Of a stretch of DNA of 64,000 bases, positions 17,293 through 25,478 are shown piece by piece; positions within the stretch are counted from its first letter, which is position 1, and the number at the start of each line of letters is the position of its first letter. The stretch is from an uncultured Planctomycetota bacterium (lineage in GTDB: Bacteria > Planctomycetota > Phycisphaerae > UBA1845 > Fen-1342), in NCBI GenBank assembly GCA_900696525.1, contig CAADGL010000021.1, positions 409,729 through 473,728 of the forward strand. The letters run 5' to 3'. Under the pieces are notes generated by a model. That model saw only the letters and a list, made by a program, of their open reading frames with translations, was not told the DNA's origin and did not search any database. The translations under genes were made by a program, and so were the position numbers.

Positions 17293-18315
17293 ATGGCCAT
17301 TCGTCGTCGATCCGGCTTCACGTTGATCGAACTGCTCGTCGTCGTCGCCATCATCGCGCTGCTCATCGCCGTCATCCTGCCGCAGCTCAACCGGGCTCGA
17401 GAGCAGGGCCGCATCGCCGTCTGCCTGTCGAACCAGAAGAACATCTCGCTGGCCGCGACGATGTACCGGCAGGAGGACACGTCCAAAGACCTGCCCTGGT
17501 GCGTGCCCTTCAATTACCGCTCCGAGGGCTTCGCGATGGGCGGCCAGCAGCTGGCGACCGAGTTCATCTGGGGCGGCGGCATGCCCGACGTCACCTACCA
17601 GGAGTGGGTCACCGCCATCCAGCAGAACCTCCAGCAACCGCTTTTCTTCGGCATGGACATCCTGCGCTTTCCGCCGCGCGTGCGCCCCATGAACAAGTAC
17701 GTGACGCCGAACGTGAGCTGGGACGGCGGCGACCGGGACTACTTCGGCGCCGGCGGCCCGCGCGAGAGGATCCCCATGCCGCTGCCGGACATTTTCAAGT
17801 GTCCGTCCGACAAGTCGGCCATGGTGCCCGACCTCAGCAGCCCCAACCCGCCGAACGTGGAGCCGGACACTTCCTTCCAGACCTGGAAGAACTGGGGAAC
17901 GAGCTACCCGATCAACTGGTATTGGTCGGTCTACTACCAGTTGGCGCCGGACTTGGCGCAGTACCCCGTGAATTCGCGCCCCGCGATCGCCTTGGGCCTG
18001 TATCTGCACCTGAATCCGAAGCGCCCGGGGATCGGGGCCAAAATGCTCCAACGCAGTCCAACGGGCGGCTGGGAGTCGCGCTTCATTATCTTCTACGAGA
18101 ATCTGTTCAACTACACCTCGCAGGGCGCCCGCCCGCAGGGCCTGACGAACAACCAGGCCAAGCAGTACCGCGGCTGGCACGGCCAGCTCAACTACCACGC
18201 CGCCTCCTACCTCGACGGTCACGCGGACTATCGGCGGCGCGACACGCGCTACGTCGAAGGGCCCGGCTGGACGACCTGGCCGAACCGGCCGTACGAAGGC
18301 TGGAACGCGCCGTAG
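17293..18315 (+). CDS. Pseudopilin with H-X9-DG-type C-terminus (copy 3)
   Basis: A 340-residue third paralogue, starting at ATG 17293 behind an AAAGGAG ribosome site, 60 bases after copy 2. The prepilin leader is MAIRRRSG^FTLIEL. Residues FTLIEL through RQED.SKDLPW match copy 1 with a single replacement (Thr for Lys), and the DNA is nearly identical there. The rest of the protein diverges to about paralogue level, suggesting local gene conversion. The C-terminus HGQLNYHAASYLDGHADY...EGWNAP is conserved. A strong terminator follows. Confidence 0.85.
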   Translation: MAIRRRSGFTLIELLVVVAIIALLIAVILPQLNRAREQGRIAVCLSNQKNISLAATMYRQEDTSKDLPWCVPFNYRSEGFAMGGQQLATEFIWGGGMPDVTYQEWVTAIQQNLQQPLFFGMDILRFPPRVRPMNKYVTPNVSWDGGDRDYFGAGGPRERIPMPLPDIFKCPSDKSAMVPDLSSPNPPNVEPDTSFQTWKNWGTSYPINWYWSVYYQLAPDLAQYPVNSRPAIALGLYLHLNPKRPGIGAKMLQRSPTGGWESRFIIFYENLFNYTSQGARPQGLTNNQAKQYRGWHGQLNYHAASYLDGHADYRRRDTRYVEGPGWTTWPNRPYEGWNAP

Positions 18316-18341
18316 GGCGCTCGCCCGCAAGCGAATCTCAG

Positions 18342-18382
18342 GCATGGCGGCTGGTCAGCAACGACCGCCGCCATGCTTTTTT
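18342..18382 (+). terminator. Intrinsic terminator of the pseudopilin array
   Basis: A stem of 10 bp (GCATGGCGGC with GCCGCCATGC), a one-base bulge and 4 more bp (GGTC/GACC), with a loop of 6 bases, is followed directly by six T residues (18377-18382). This is one of the clearest terminators in the window. Confidence 0.9.
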
Positions 18383-18666
18383 CACGGCGTGACGTGGGCG
18401 GCCTCGCGCCATGCAGCGGGGGATGCATCTCAACGGGTGGAATGGTGGCATGACGTCGCGTTACTTGCGTCGCCATGGAGATTCCGACCAGCCCGGATCG
18501 TTTGGGTCACCCGCAGAGCCGGGATGAGCCGGGTCGCGCTGCCCGGGCAAAGCCGGGGTTGGCTCCAGCCCGGCTCACCGGCGCGGGGACACGCCGGCGC
18601 TTCCGCACCCGGGCCGGGCGCCCCTACCCGAAGAAACGGGCTGGAAGCCCATACAGGCGTCAACGA
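18383..18666. other. Intergenic, REP-like hairpins
   Basis: No gene was seen. A GGGCT/AGCCC hairpin (18638-18650) with a GTTTCTT tail on the minus strand may terminate the metalloprotease gene. Near 18555-18580 an AGCCGGG...GCCCGGCT hairpin resembles the REP-like hairpins at 56.9 kb. Confidence 0.35.
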
Positions 18667-21600
18667 TCAGTCGCAGCTCTGCCCGTAGCGTGCGAGCAGG
18701 ATGCCCAGGTCGGCCTGGCCGGTCTGGCCGTCGTTGTCGAGATCGCCTGGGCACTGGCCGGGCTCCTTGTCGCAGCCGTAGTTGGCCAGCAGGATTCCGA
18801 GATCGGCCTGGCCGACGGCGCCGTCGCCGTTCAGGTCGCCGGCGCACTGGCATTCGTCCGGGATGCCGTCGTTGTTGCCGTCGATGCTGAAGCCGGATGC
18901 GATGTCGCAGTTGTCAGGCACCTGGTTGTTGTTGCAGTCCGTGCCGGCGTCGGGGACGAAGTCGAACCCGGTTGGATGATGCAGGCCGGAGTTGACGCCC
19001 ATGACGTAGCAGCGGACGAAATAGCCGTTGGCCGGGTCGAAGTGGTAGATGCGCGCATTGGACAGGTGCAGCGGCGCACCGCCGTTGCCTGCGCCGCCCT
19101 TGCCACCCGGTCCGCCGGGGCCGAGCTCGTGGTCGTGCGCCCGCGAGGCGTAGACGCCGCCGTCTGGCCCGAGGCGCAGACACCAGGGCTGATCGAAGGT
19201 CAGAACCGTGCCGTTGCCGACCTGGCTGAACTGGCGGACGAAGGCGCCGGTTTGGGCGTCGTACTCGAGAATGGCGTCGGTGCCGTGGCTGGCGACCAGC
19301 AGGTTGCCGGCGGGCAGGAAGAGGATGCCGCGCGGCTCGCTCAGCCCGCCATTGCCGAGGATCGAGACGAAGACGCGGACGAAGGCGCCCGTCTGCCCGT
19401 TGAACTCGAACACCTGGTTGTTGTCGCTGGTGACGAACAGGTTGCCGTTGGGGCCGAACGTCAGGCCGAACGGCCGCAGCAGGCCGGCGACACCGGGCGG
19501 CACGAAGGCCCCGACGAAGGCGCCGCTGCTCAGGTCGTATTCGAGCACGCTGTTGGTGTCGCGGCTGGCGACCAGCAGCGTCCCGCCCGGGCGCAGCAGC
19601 ATCGCCGCCGGATGCGCCAGCCCGCCGGCGCCGCTCGGCACGAGGTCTCCGACGAGCGTTCCGTCGATGGCGAACTCGACGATGCGGTTGTCGCCGGCGC
19701 TGCTGACGAGCACGCGGCGGTCGCGGGTGATGATGACGTCCTGGGGCTCGGCGAGGCCGGCATCGCCGGAGCCGCGCGTATAGGTGCCGGCGACGGCGAG
19801 ATACTGCCGCAGGTAACTGAGCTCGAGATCGGCGACCCAGACGTTGTGCGAGTGGTCGAGCGCGACGAGGTCGGGCACGCCGTCGCCGTCGCAATCTTCG
19901 CAGTCGTCGAGCAGGGTGTTGCGGTTGAGGTCGAGGCTCATGTCGACGTTGATCTGGTTGTAATCGCTGACGCCGTCGCCGTCGCAGTCGATCTCGCACT
20001 CGTCGGGGAAGCGGTTGCGGTTGAGGTCGGCGCTGAGAGGCGCGACGGGGATGCCGACGACGAACTCGTCGACGGCGCCCTCGACCGTGCCCTGCTGCCC
20101 GGAGTCGTTGATCGTGAAGCGGAACTGCATGTTGGCGGTCTGCTGCAAGCCGGCGGCGGACAACTGGCCGGGCGTGAGGGTGATCGAGCGCCAACGGTTG
20201 CCCGTGTTGCCGGTGTGGACGTTGAGCTGCCGCCAGGGGCCCGCGGGTCCGTTGCTGCTGCCTTCGACGAGCAGGCGGTCGTTGTTCGGATCACCGGCGG
20301 TCATGTAGTAGTCGTAGGCGACGTACAGGCCGCCGGCGCTCATGTCGATGATCGGCGAGATGAGGCGCGTGGCGCCGTTGTCGACGTCGCTGTTGCCGTA
20401 GTAGTTGCCGGTGAGGTAGCACCAGCCGTAGCCGCCCGAGGCCCAGGGCGGGTCGGCGGTGGTGTTCGGGTCGTCGACGGGAATGCCGCGCTCCCAGTCG
20501 CCGGCGGTGGCGCCCATGTTCTGCACGGTCCAGCCCAGGTCGTTGTCGAAGTTGTCGGCGAAGGCGACGCTGGTGAAGGTGCGCTTCAGGTCGCCGCCGT
20601 CGGGGATGCCGTTGCCGTTGCAGTCGGTCTCGCAGAAGTCGAGGATGCCGTTGCCGTCGAGGTCCAAAGCGCCGGCCGCGATGTCGAGCGAGTCGGGGAT
20701 GCCGTTGCCGTCGCAGTCTTCGCACTCGTCGGGCTTGCCGTTGCCGTCGAGGTCCAGGCTCGTGCCCTGGGCGATGTCGATCAGGTCGGCGACGCCGTTG
20801 CCGTTGCAGTCGTGCAGAATGCAGGTGCGCGTGGCGACGTAGTGGATGCAGAGGTCGGCGGTGAAGGTGTCGAAGCGCATGTCCATGTTGCCGTCGCCGC
20901 CGGTGAAGGTCTGGCCGCAATAGGACATGATGGTGCCGCGCTGCGGCTGGGAGGTTTCGTCCTGGCAGGTGTCGAGGCCGTAGTCGTGGGTGTGGGCGGT
21001 GCCGCAGTTGTGTCCGACCTCGTGGGCGGTGGTCATGACGTCGCGGTTCCAGGGGCTCGGGACCGCCGGGTCGTAGAAGTAGCCCAGCGTGTAGCCGCTC
21101 CACGAGTACGCGTTCGAGTTGCACAGGCCGTTCAGGTAGGCGACGCCGCCGGCGGGCAGGTTGCGCCGGCCGCTGAGGAACTGGGCCGCGTCGCGCACGA
21201 CGAAGCCCATGTTGTTGTTCCAGTAATCGCGGAAATTGGAGAGCGGATCGGGCTGGTTGAACAGGTCGTTCGGGTCATCCCACAGCCGCACGAACGTCAG
21301 CACGACCTGCGTGTTCAGGTCGCGCATGTAGATGTCGCTCACCGCGCCGTAGAGCTGCACCACGTAGTCGCCCGCCGCCGTCAGGTCGTTGAACAGCACG
21401 TAGTACTCGTAGTCGGTCTCGATCGCGAGCTGCAACTGCCGGCGGTATCGCGCCGGCGCAAGCCCCGCCGGATCCATCGGTGTCGGCGCCACGCCGCCGA
21501 ACGAGTAATCGGGCGAACGGCCTCCCGCCGGTCTCTCCTGCTCGTGCGGCTCGACTTCGTCCAGGCACGAGTCGCCGAGCCACAGCTCCGCCCCCGTCGC

Positions 21601-22179
21601 CACGCCGCAATTCGGCACGCCCGGCGGCAGCGAGCGCCCGCCCGCGCTTGGCCGATAGACGCCGAGGCGACCGTGCGGCAGGGGTTGGCCGTCCGGGCTG
21701 CGCGAGGCGATCGCGAACTGCTGGCCGCCGCGGCCGGTCTCGACGTACCCGTTGTCGCCGGTGTCGGAGAGCGCGAGGAAGACGCGCGAGTCGGGCGCGC
21801 CGGCGATGTGCCCGCGCAGCAGCACGACGCGCTGGGGGTCGTAATCCAGCGGGATCAGGGTCCGGCCTTCGTCCTGGGCCACGACGATGCGGGCGCCCGG
21901 CGCGAGGACGTGGAAACGCTCCAGCACGAGGTCTACCGGGAGCCGGCCGGGCAGCGGGAACGCCTCCAGCCGCACGCCGTTCGACTTCCGCAGCGCGTCG
22001 CGCTGCCCGGCATCCAGGCGTACCACCGCCGCCCCGGACGCGCCGCCGACGCTGGCGGCCGGCTCCACCTCCGCGCGAATCCTGATGAATGAGCCGTCGC
22101 CGCCGCCGGCCAACGCGGGCAAGACGAGCGCGAGCGCGAACAAAACGGCGATGGTGGAGTGAAACGGATGAGTCGACAT
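18667..22179 (-). CDS. Large secreted metzincin metalloprotease with Ca-binding and dockerin-like repeats
   Basis: An exported protein of 1170 residues. A signal peptide (about 1-24) precedes a propeptide-like region. The catalytic domain (about 245-450) has the zinc motif HEVGHNCGTAH at 386-396 and a Met-turn IMSYC at 417-421, i.e. a reprolysin/ADAM-like metzincin. EF-like CDGNGIPD repeats (about 457-535), a jelly-roll-like domain (about 540-710), further CDGDGVxD repeats (720-775), an NHL/six-blade propeller-like region (about 780-1060) and two dockerin-like repeats (GDLNGDGAVGQADLGILL) follow. It probably digests extracellular protein. ATG 22179 has an AAGGGAGG ribosome site; the longer open frame upstream is intergenic. 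Confidence 0.88.
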   Translation of the reverse strand: MSTHPFHSTIAVLFALALVLPALAGGGDGSFIRIRAEVEPAASVGGASGAAVVRLDAGQRDALRKSNGVRLEAFPLPGRLPVDLVLERFHVLAPGARIVVAQDEGRTLIPLDYDPQRVVLLRGHIAGAPDSRVFLALSDTGDNGYVETGRGGQQFAIASRSPDGQPLPHGRLGVYRPSAGGRSLPPGVPNCGVATGAELWLGDSCLDEVEPHEQERPAGGRSPDYSFGGVAPTPMDPAGLAPARYRRQLQLAIETDYEYYVLFNDLTAAGDYVVQLYGAVSDIYMRDLNTQVVLTFVRLWDDPNDLFNQPDPLSNFRDYWNNNMGFVVRDAAQFLSGRRNLPAGGVAYLNGLCNSNAYSWSGYTLGYFYDPAVPSPWNRDVMTTAHEVGHNCGTAHTHDYGLDTCQDETSQPQRGTIMSYCGQTFTGGDGNMDMRFDTFTADLCIHYVATRTCILHDCNGNGVADLIDIAQGTSLDLDGNGKPDECEDCDGNGIPDSLDIAAGALDLDGNGILDFCETDCNGNGIPDGGDLKRTFTSVAFADNFDNDLGWTVQNMGATAGDWERGIPVDDPNTTADPPWASGGYGWCYLTGNYYGNSDVDNGATRLISPIIDMSAGGLYVAYDYYMTAGDPNNDRLLVEGSSNGPAGPWRQLNVHTGNTGNRWRSITLTPGQLSAAGLQQTANMQFRFTINDSGQQGTVEGAVDEFVVGIPVAPLSADLNRNRFPDECEIDCDGDGVSDYNQINVDMSLDLNRNTLLDDCEDCDGDGVPDLVALDHSHNVWVADLELSYLRQYLAVAGTYTRGSGDAGLAEPQDVIITRDRRVLVSSAGDNRIVEFAIDGTLVGDLVPSGAGGLAHPAAMLLRPGGTLLVASRDTNSVLEYDLSSGAFVGAFVPPGVAGLLRPFGLTFGPNGNLFVTSDNNQVFEFNGQTGAFVRVFVSILGNGGLSEPRGILFLPAGNLLVASHGTDAILEYDAQTGAFVRQFSQVGNGTVLTFDQPWCLRLGPDGGVYASRAHDHELGPGGPGGKGGAGNGGAPLHLSNARIYHFDPANGYFVRCYVMGVNSGLHHPTGFDFVPDAGTDCNNNQVPDNCDIASGFSIDGNNDGIPDECQCAGDLNGDGAVGQADLGILLANYGCDKEPGQCPGDLDNDGQTGQADLGILLARYGQSCD

Positions 22180-22502
22180 GCTGACGGGCCTCCCTTGGAC
22201 GCGATGTGCGTCGTCGGCGTTTATCCGGACCGGCAATAATCGGCGGCTCGCCCCCGCGAGACCCCGAAGATAACCGAAATCGCCCCGCGGGCCAACGAAT
22301 CCGGCCTTTTTTCGCGACGAAGCCCGGCGACCGAACCGCGACCGGCAGCCATTCATGATCGGCCTGTCGCAAACACGGCGGGCGGCGCCGGCCGGGAGCG
22401 CTGGGCCGAACCAACGATGAGACCGATTTATCGCTTGTTTTTTTTTTTTTTGCCCCATAATTCTTGTGGGCATCGGGGGGGGTTCAGACAGGAGGACTGC
22501 GA
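22180..22502. other. Divergent promoter region with long T and G tracts
   Basis: The gap between the protease gene (minus) and the Cys-rich secreted gene (plus). It contains a 14-T tract (22438-22451) and an 8-G tract (22475-22482), both unusual in this GC-rich DNA, and a 7-bp CCCATAA/TTGTGGG hairpin between them. No gene was seen. Confidence 0.5.
22435..22461 (+). promoter_or_regulatory. Possible promoter with homopolymer spacer
   Basis: TTGTTT (22435-22440) and CATAAT (22456-22461, 5/6 match to TATAAT) flank a spacer of 15 bases, 11 of which are T. Slippage in the T tract would change the spacer length. The downstream start is GTG 22503. Confidence 0.4.
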
Positions 22503-22931
22503 GTGTTCACAGCATGGCTTGCAGCGTTGCTACTGACCAGCACCACCTGCGCCGACGGGGCAATCGAGTATAGTGAGGCCTCTGGCGGACCTATTCCGAC
22601 CGGGACGGTTTACTGTTACAAGTTCTCCCAGCCATTCCCGGCATGCGGCGGGTGCCAGAGCGTCAACAATTGCGGAAGCTGCAACGGCGGCTCGTGTGGC
22701 GCGTGGACGTACCAGATTTGCGTGGTGACCCGCAGCATTACGCCGACATTGGGTGACGGCCACGAGGCGATCATCATGGAGCTACCATGCTTCGTAGTCT
22801 TCGAATGCGGCCACCCGTGTACCTCTGGTCCGCCGGATTCCTGCGGGTTATCTCCGCTGAACCCGGTCGCCAGCCAGGAGACGGAGTATGTGATCATGAT
22901 CGGCCCCGCGTGCGTCGGCACCGGCTCATGA
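22503..22931 (+). CDS. Small secreted Cys-rich protein, unknown
   Basis: About 142 residues. GTG 22503 lies 7 bases from a GGAGG site and starts a good signal peptide (FTAWLAALLLTSTTCADG). The mature part has about a dozen cysteines, many in the cluster CGGCQSVNNCGSCNGGSCG and later CGHPC and DSCG, so it is probably disulfide-rich and extracytoplasmic. I do not recognise the family. Its stop overlaps the next start (ATGA), so the two secreted products are translationally coupled. Confidence 0.6.
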   Translation: MFTAWLAALLLTSTTCADGAIEYSEASGGPIPTGTVYCYKFSQPFPACGGCQSVNNCGSCNGGSCGAWTYQICVVTRSITPTLGDGHEAIIMELPCFVVFECGHPCTSGPPDSCGLSPLNPVASQETEYVIMIGPACVGTGS

Positions 22932-24394
22932 CGGCGCGCGGGCTCGGGTCCCTGACGGCGGCGGCGGCCGCGTTGTGCTGCGCCGTCGGCGCCAGCGCCG
23001 CAGGCGACGACGCGCCCGCCCTTCTGCGCCGCGCGATCGCGCAGCGGACGGCGTGGACCAAGGGCGCCGTGGAATTCACCTGGGACAATCCGCAATGGGG
23101 CGGCGCGACCCGCTTCTACACGGCCCAGTTCACGCCGCACGAAAACCTGGCCGTGTGGCATGGCGACGCCGAGGGCGTGCTCTATCGAGACGCGGCCGGG
23201 CGGCCGCTCGGGTCGCTCCCGTTCGGCCCGCTGTACACGCTGGACACGGACGACGCGCAATGGCAGGTCCAGGACGGAGCGATCAACGCACTGATGTGGC
23301 GCCGCAGCGCCCCGCTGCGAAGCCTCGACGTCCGTTCGCTCGGCCTGACGCCCGGCGTGCCGCTGGCCGATCCCGCGCAGGCCGCCGGGGGGCTGGAGAA
23401 GGCCCGCCTGGTCGGCGTGGAGGATGGGTTGCAGGTCGTGACGCTGGAGCGCGACGGCGGTCGCCTCACGTGGCGGCTGGACCCGCTGCGCGGCGGACAG
23501 CCCGTGCGCGTGACCTTGGAGCACGGCGGGCGCGTCGTGGCCGAATCGCGCGTCACGCTGGGTCGATACGGGGACGCGTGGTTTCCGGCCCAGGTCGAGT
23601 ATTTCGACGGGCCGTGCGAGGGGGGCAAGCCCCCCAGGGAGGTGATCCGAGTCAGCGAGGCGCGCTTCGACGCCCCGGACCTTCCGGACCGCATCCACCT
23701 GAGCGACATCGGTGTCGACACCGGCATCAACGTCGAAGTGCGCACGCAGGGCCGCGCTGAGCTCGAAGAGGCGTGCAAGTGGGACGGCCAGCGCCTCATC
23801 ACGAACGAGGAGTTCCTGGCGCGCAGCGTGAGCGGTGAGCTCCGTCCGGGGCCGACCTTCGAGCGCAACTGGCAGCGATTGCGCGCCGCCAACGCGAGGT
23901 CGCAAACCCGCCCCCAGGCGGAGCGCGACGTGGCGCCGGGGACGGACGCGGAGGGATCGACTCGTGCGACGACGGGCGATGACGGCGCCCGGCTGAAGCC
24001 GATCCCCGACTGGGAGTCTGAGTGGGAGCGCTACGTTCGCGAGTTCTGCGACAGGCACCGCTTCGACGCGGGCCAGCGCAAGGAAGCCGACCGGCTGCTG
24101 AGCGCGTGCAAGAAGCTGGGACACGAGTACCTCGCCCGCAGGCGCTTCGCGTTCGAAGCGTTCGATCGCGCCGCCAGGAGCCTGGCCGAACTCGAGCCCG
24201 CGGAGCAGGCTCGCCGGCGCCCCGCGCTCGAAGCCCAGCGCCTGGCGCTCCTGCTGCCGCTGCGCGAGATCTTCGAGCAACGGCTCAAACCCGGCCTGGA
24301 GAAGCTCCCGACGCGCGCCCAGCGTGCCGCCGCCGCTGCCCACGCGCGGCCCGCGCCAGCCCGACCGGGCGGCGACGCCTCGCCACCGCGATAG
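22928..24394 (+). CDS. Secreted protein of unknown function, helical C-terminus
   Basis: A 488-residue protein. ATG 22928 overlaps the preceding stop and begins a signal peptide (TARGLGSLTAAAAALCCAVGASA). Residues about 40-330 look like a beta-rich domain (FYTAQFTPHENLAVWHGD, ARLVGVEDGLQVVTLERDGGRLTWRLDP), reminiscent of outer-membrane lipoprotein-sorting-like proteins common in planctomycetes; this is only a resemblance. The C-terminal 150 residues are charged and helical (DRHRFDAGQRKEADRLLSACKKLGHEYL), possibly coiled coil. It ends 25 bases from the convergent dehydrogenase gene. Confidence 0.65.
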   Translation: MTARGLGSLTAAAAALCCAVGASAAGDDAPALLRRAIAQRTAWTKGAVEFTWDNPQWGGATRFYTAQFTPHENLAVWHGDAEGVLYRDAAGRPLGSLPFGPLYTLDTDDAQWQVQDGAINALMWRRSAPLRSLDVRSLGLTPGVPLADPAQAAGGLEKARLVGVEDGLQVVTLERDGGRLTWRLDPLRGGQPVRVTLEHGGRVVAESRVTLGRYGDAWFPAQVEYFDGPCEGGKPPREVIRVSEARFDAPDLPDRIHLSDIGVDTGINVEVRTQGRAELEEACKWDGQRLITNEEFLARSVSGELRPGPTFERNWQRLRAANARSQTRPQAERDVAPGTDAEGSTRATTGDDGARLKPIPDWESEWERYVREFCDRHRFDAGQRKEADRLLSACKKLGHEYLARRRFAFEAFDRAARSLAELEPAEQARRRPALEAQRLALLLPLREIFEQRLKPGLEKLPTRAQRAAAAAHARPAPARPGGDASPPR

Positions 24395-24419
24395 CGCGAC
24401 ACGACTCGCGTCAGCAGCG

Positions 24420-25391
24420 TCAGGGTTCGCTGTCACTCTGGCCGCGCCGGCCCGCCGGCCCGCCGTCCTGCCCGGCCAAGCGCAGGTGCGAAAGCACTTC
24501 GTCGACCACCGCGTACATCCGCCGCAGGCCACCGTGCGTCCGCGCCGCCACGTGCGGCAACACGATGCAGTTGTCGAAGGAAAAGAGCGGGTGCTCCGGC
24601 GGGAGCGGCTCGGGCTCGGTGACGTCGAGCGCCGCGCCGGCGAGCCGCCCGGAGCGCAGAGCACTCACCAGCGCCGGCGTGTCGACGACGGCGCCGCGGG
24701 CCGTGTTGATCAACAGCGCGCCCGGACGCAGACGGCCGAGCACCGCCGCATCCACAAGGCCGCGCGTCCGCTCCGTCAGCGGGACGTGCAGCGTCAGCAC
24801 ATCGCTCTCCGCCAGCAAGCGCTCGAACGTCACCGGCTCGGCGGCAAAACTGAACGGGCCCACTGGCGCGATGTCGTGATACAGCACGCGCGCCCCAATG
24901 CCCGCCGAGCAGATGCGCCCCACGCGCGAGCCGATCCGCCCCATGCCGAGGACGCCGACGGTCAGTTCGCGCAGCTCGCGCCCATGCGGCAGCGCCCGCG
25001 CCTCCGCGTAGCGCCCGGACCGGTATTCCGCCGCCAGCCGCGGGATCGGCCGCAGAAGCTGGATCATCAGCCCGACCGCGAGCTCCGCGACGGCGTCTGA
25101 GGCGGCGGCCGGGGTGTAAACGACGGCGACGCCCAGCTCCGCCGCCGCCTGCGTATCGACCTGGTCGAGCCCGACGCCGGCGACGCCGACGACGCGCAGG
25201 CGCCCGGCGCCGGCGGTCAGCAGCTCGCGCGTCACGGGGATGTTGGTTCGCACGACGAGCGCGTCGCAGTCGGCGAGCGCGGCCCGCAGTGCGACGGGCC
25301 CCGTGGCCGCGGGGCGCACGATCGTTGCGGCGGCGGCCAGGCGCGCTTCAGCGTCGGCATCGAGCGGGGCGGCCAGCAGCACCCTGAACAT
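24420..25391 (-). CDS. D-2-hydroxyacid dehydrogenase (phosphoglycerate dehydrogenase-like)
   Basis: A 323-residue NAD-dependent dehydrogenase. The nucleotide-binding motif is VLGMGRIGSRVG, and the catalytic triad appears in order: Arg in INTARGAVVD, Glu in DVTEPEPLPPEHPL and His in VLPHVAARTH. Family members oxidise or reduce D-2-hydroxy acids such as 3-phosphoglycerate, glycerate or D-lactate. The absence of an ACT domain and the short length argue against a classic regulated SerA. The substrate cannot be chosen from sequence alone. Confidence 0.88.
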   Translation of the reverse strand: MFRVLLAAPLDADAEARLAAAATIVRPAATGPVALRAALADCDALVVRTNIPVTRELLTAGAGRLRVVGVAGVGLDQVDTQAAAELGVAVVYTPAAASDAVAELAVGLMIQLLRPIPRLAAEYRSGRYAEARALPHGRELRELTVGVLGMGRIGSRVGRICSAGIGARVLYHDIAPVGPFSFAAEPVTFERLLAESDVLTLHVPLTERTRGLVDAAVLGRLRPGALLINTARGAVVDTPALVSALRSGRLAGAALDVTEPEPLPPEHPLFSFDNCIVLPHVAARTHGGLRRMYAVVDEVLSHLRLAGQDGGPAGRRGQSDSEP

Positions 25392-25478
25392 GCGCGCATT
25401 GTCGGGCTTCGGCGGGTGGTTGAACAGGCGGCGAGGCGCCGCGCGTGAATCGCAGCGGCTGGGGCGCGCGTGCGCTCG

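Noticed and set aside
18475..22092. A 1205-codon open frame on the plus strand
   Set aside because: Antisense of the metalloprotease gene; long antisense frames are expected at this GC content, and the composition (Val/Ala/Asp/Arg runs) is not protein-like. The same applies to long antisense frames at 1636-3183, 34698-37640 and 53283-56672.
22438..22451. Intrinsic terminator at the T14 tract
   Set aside because: The hairpin lies after, not before, the T run on the plus strand; on the minus strand the tract is A.
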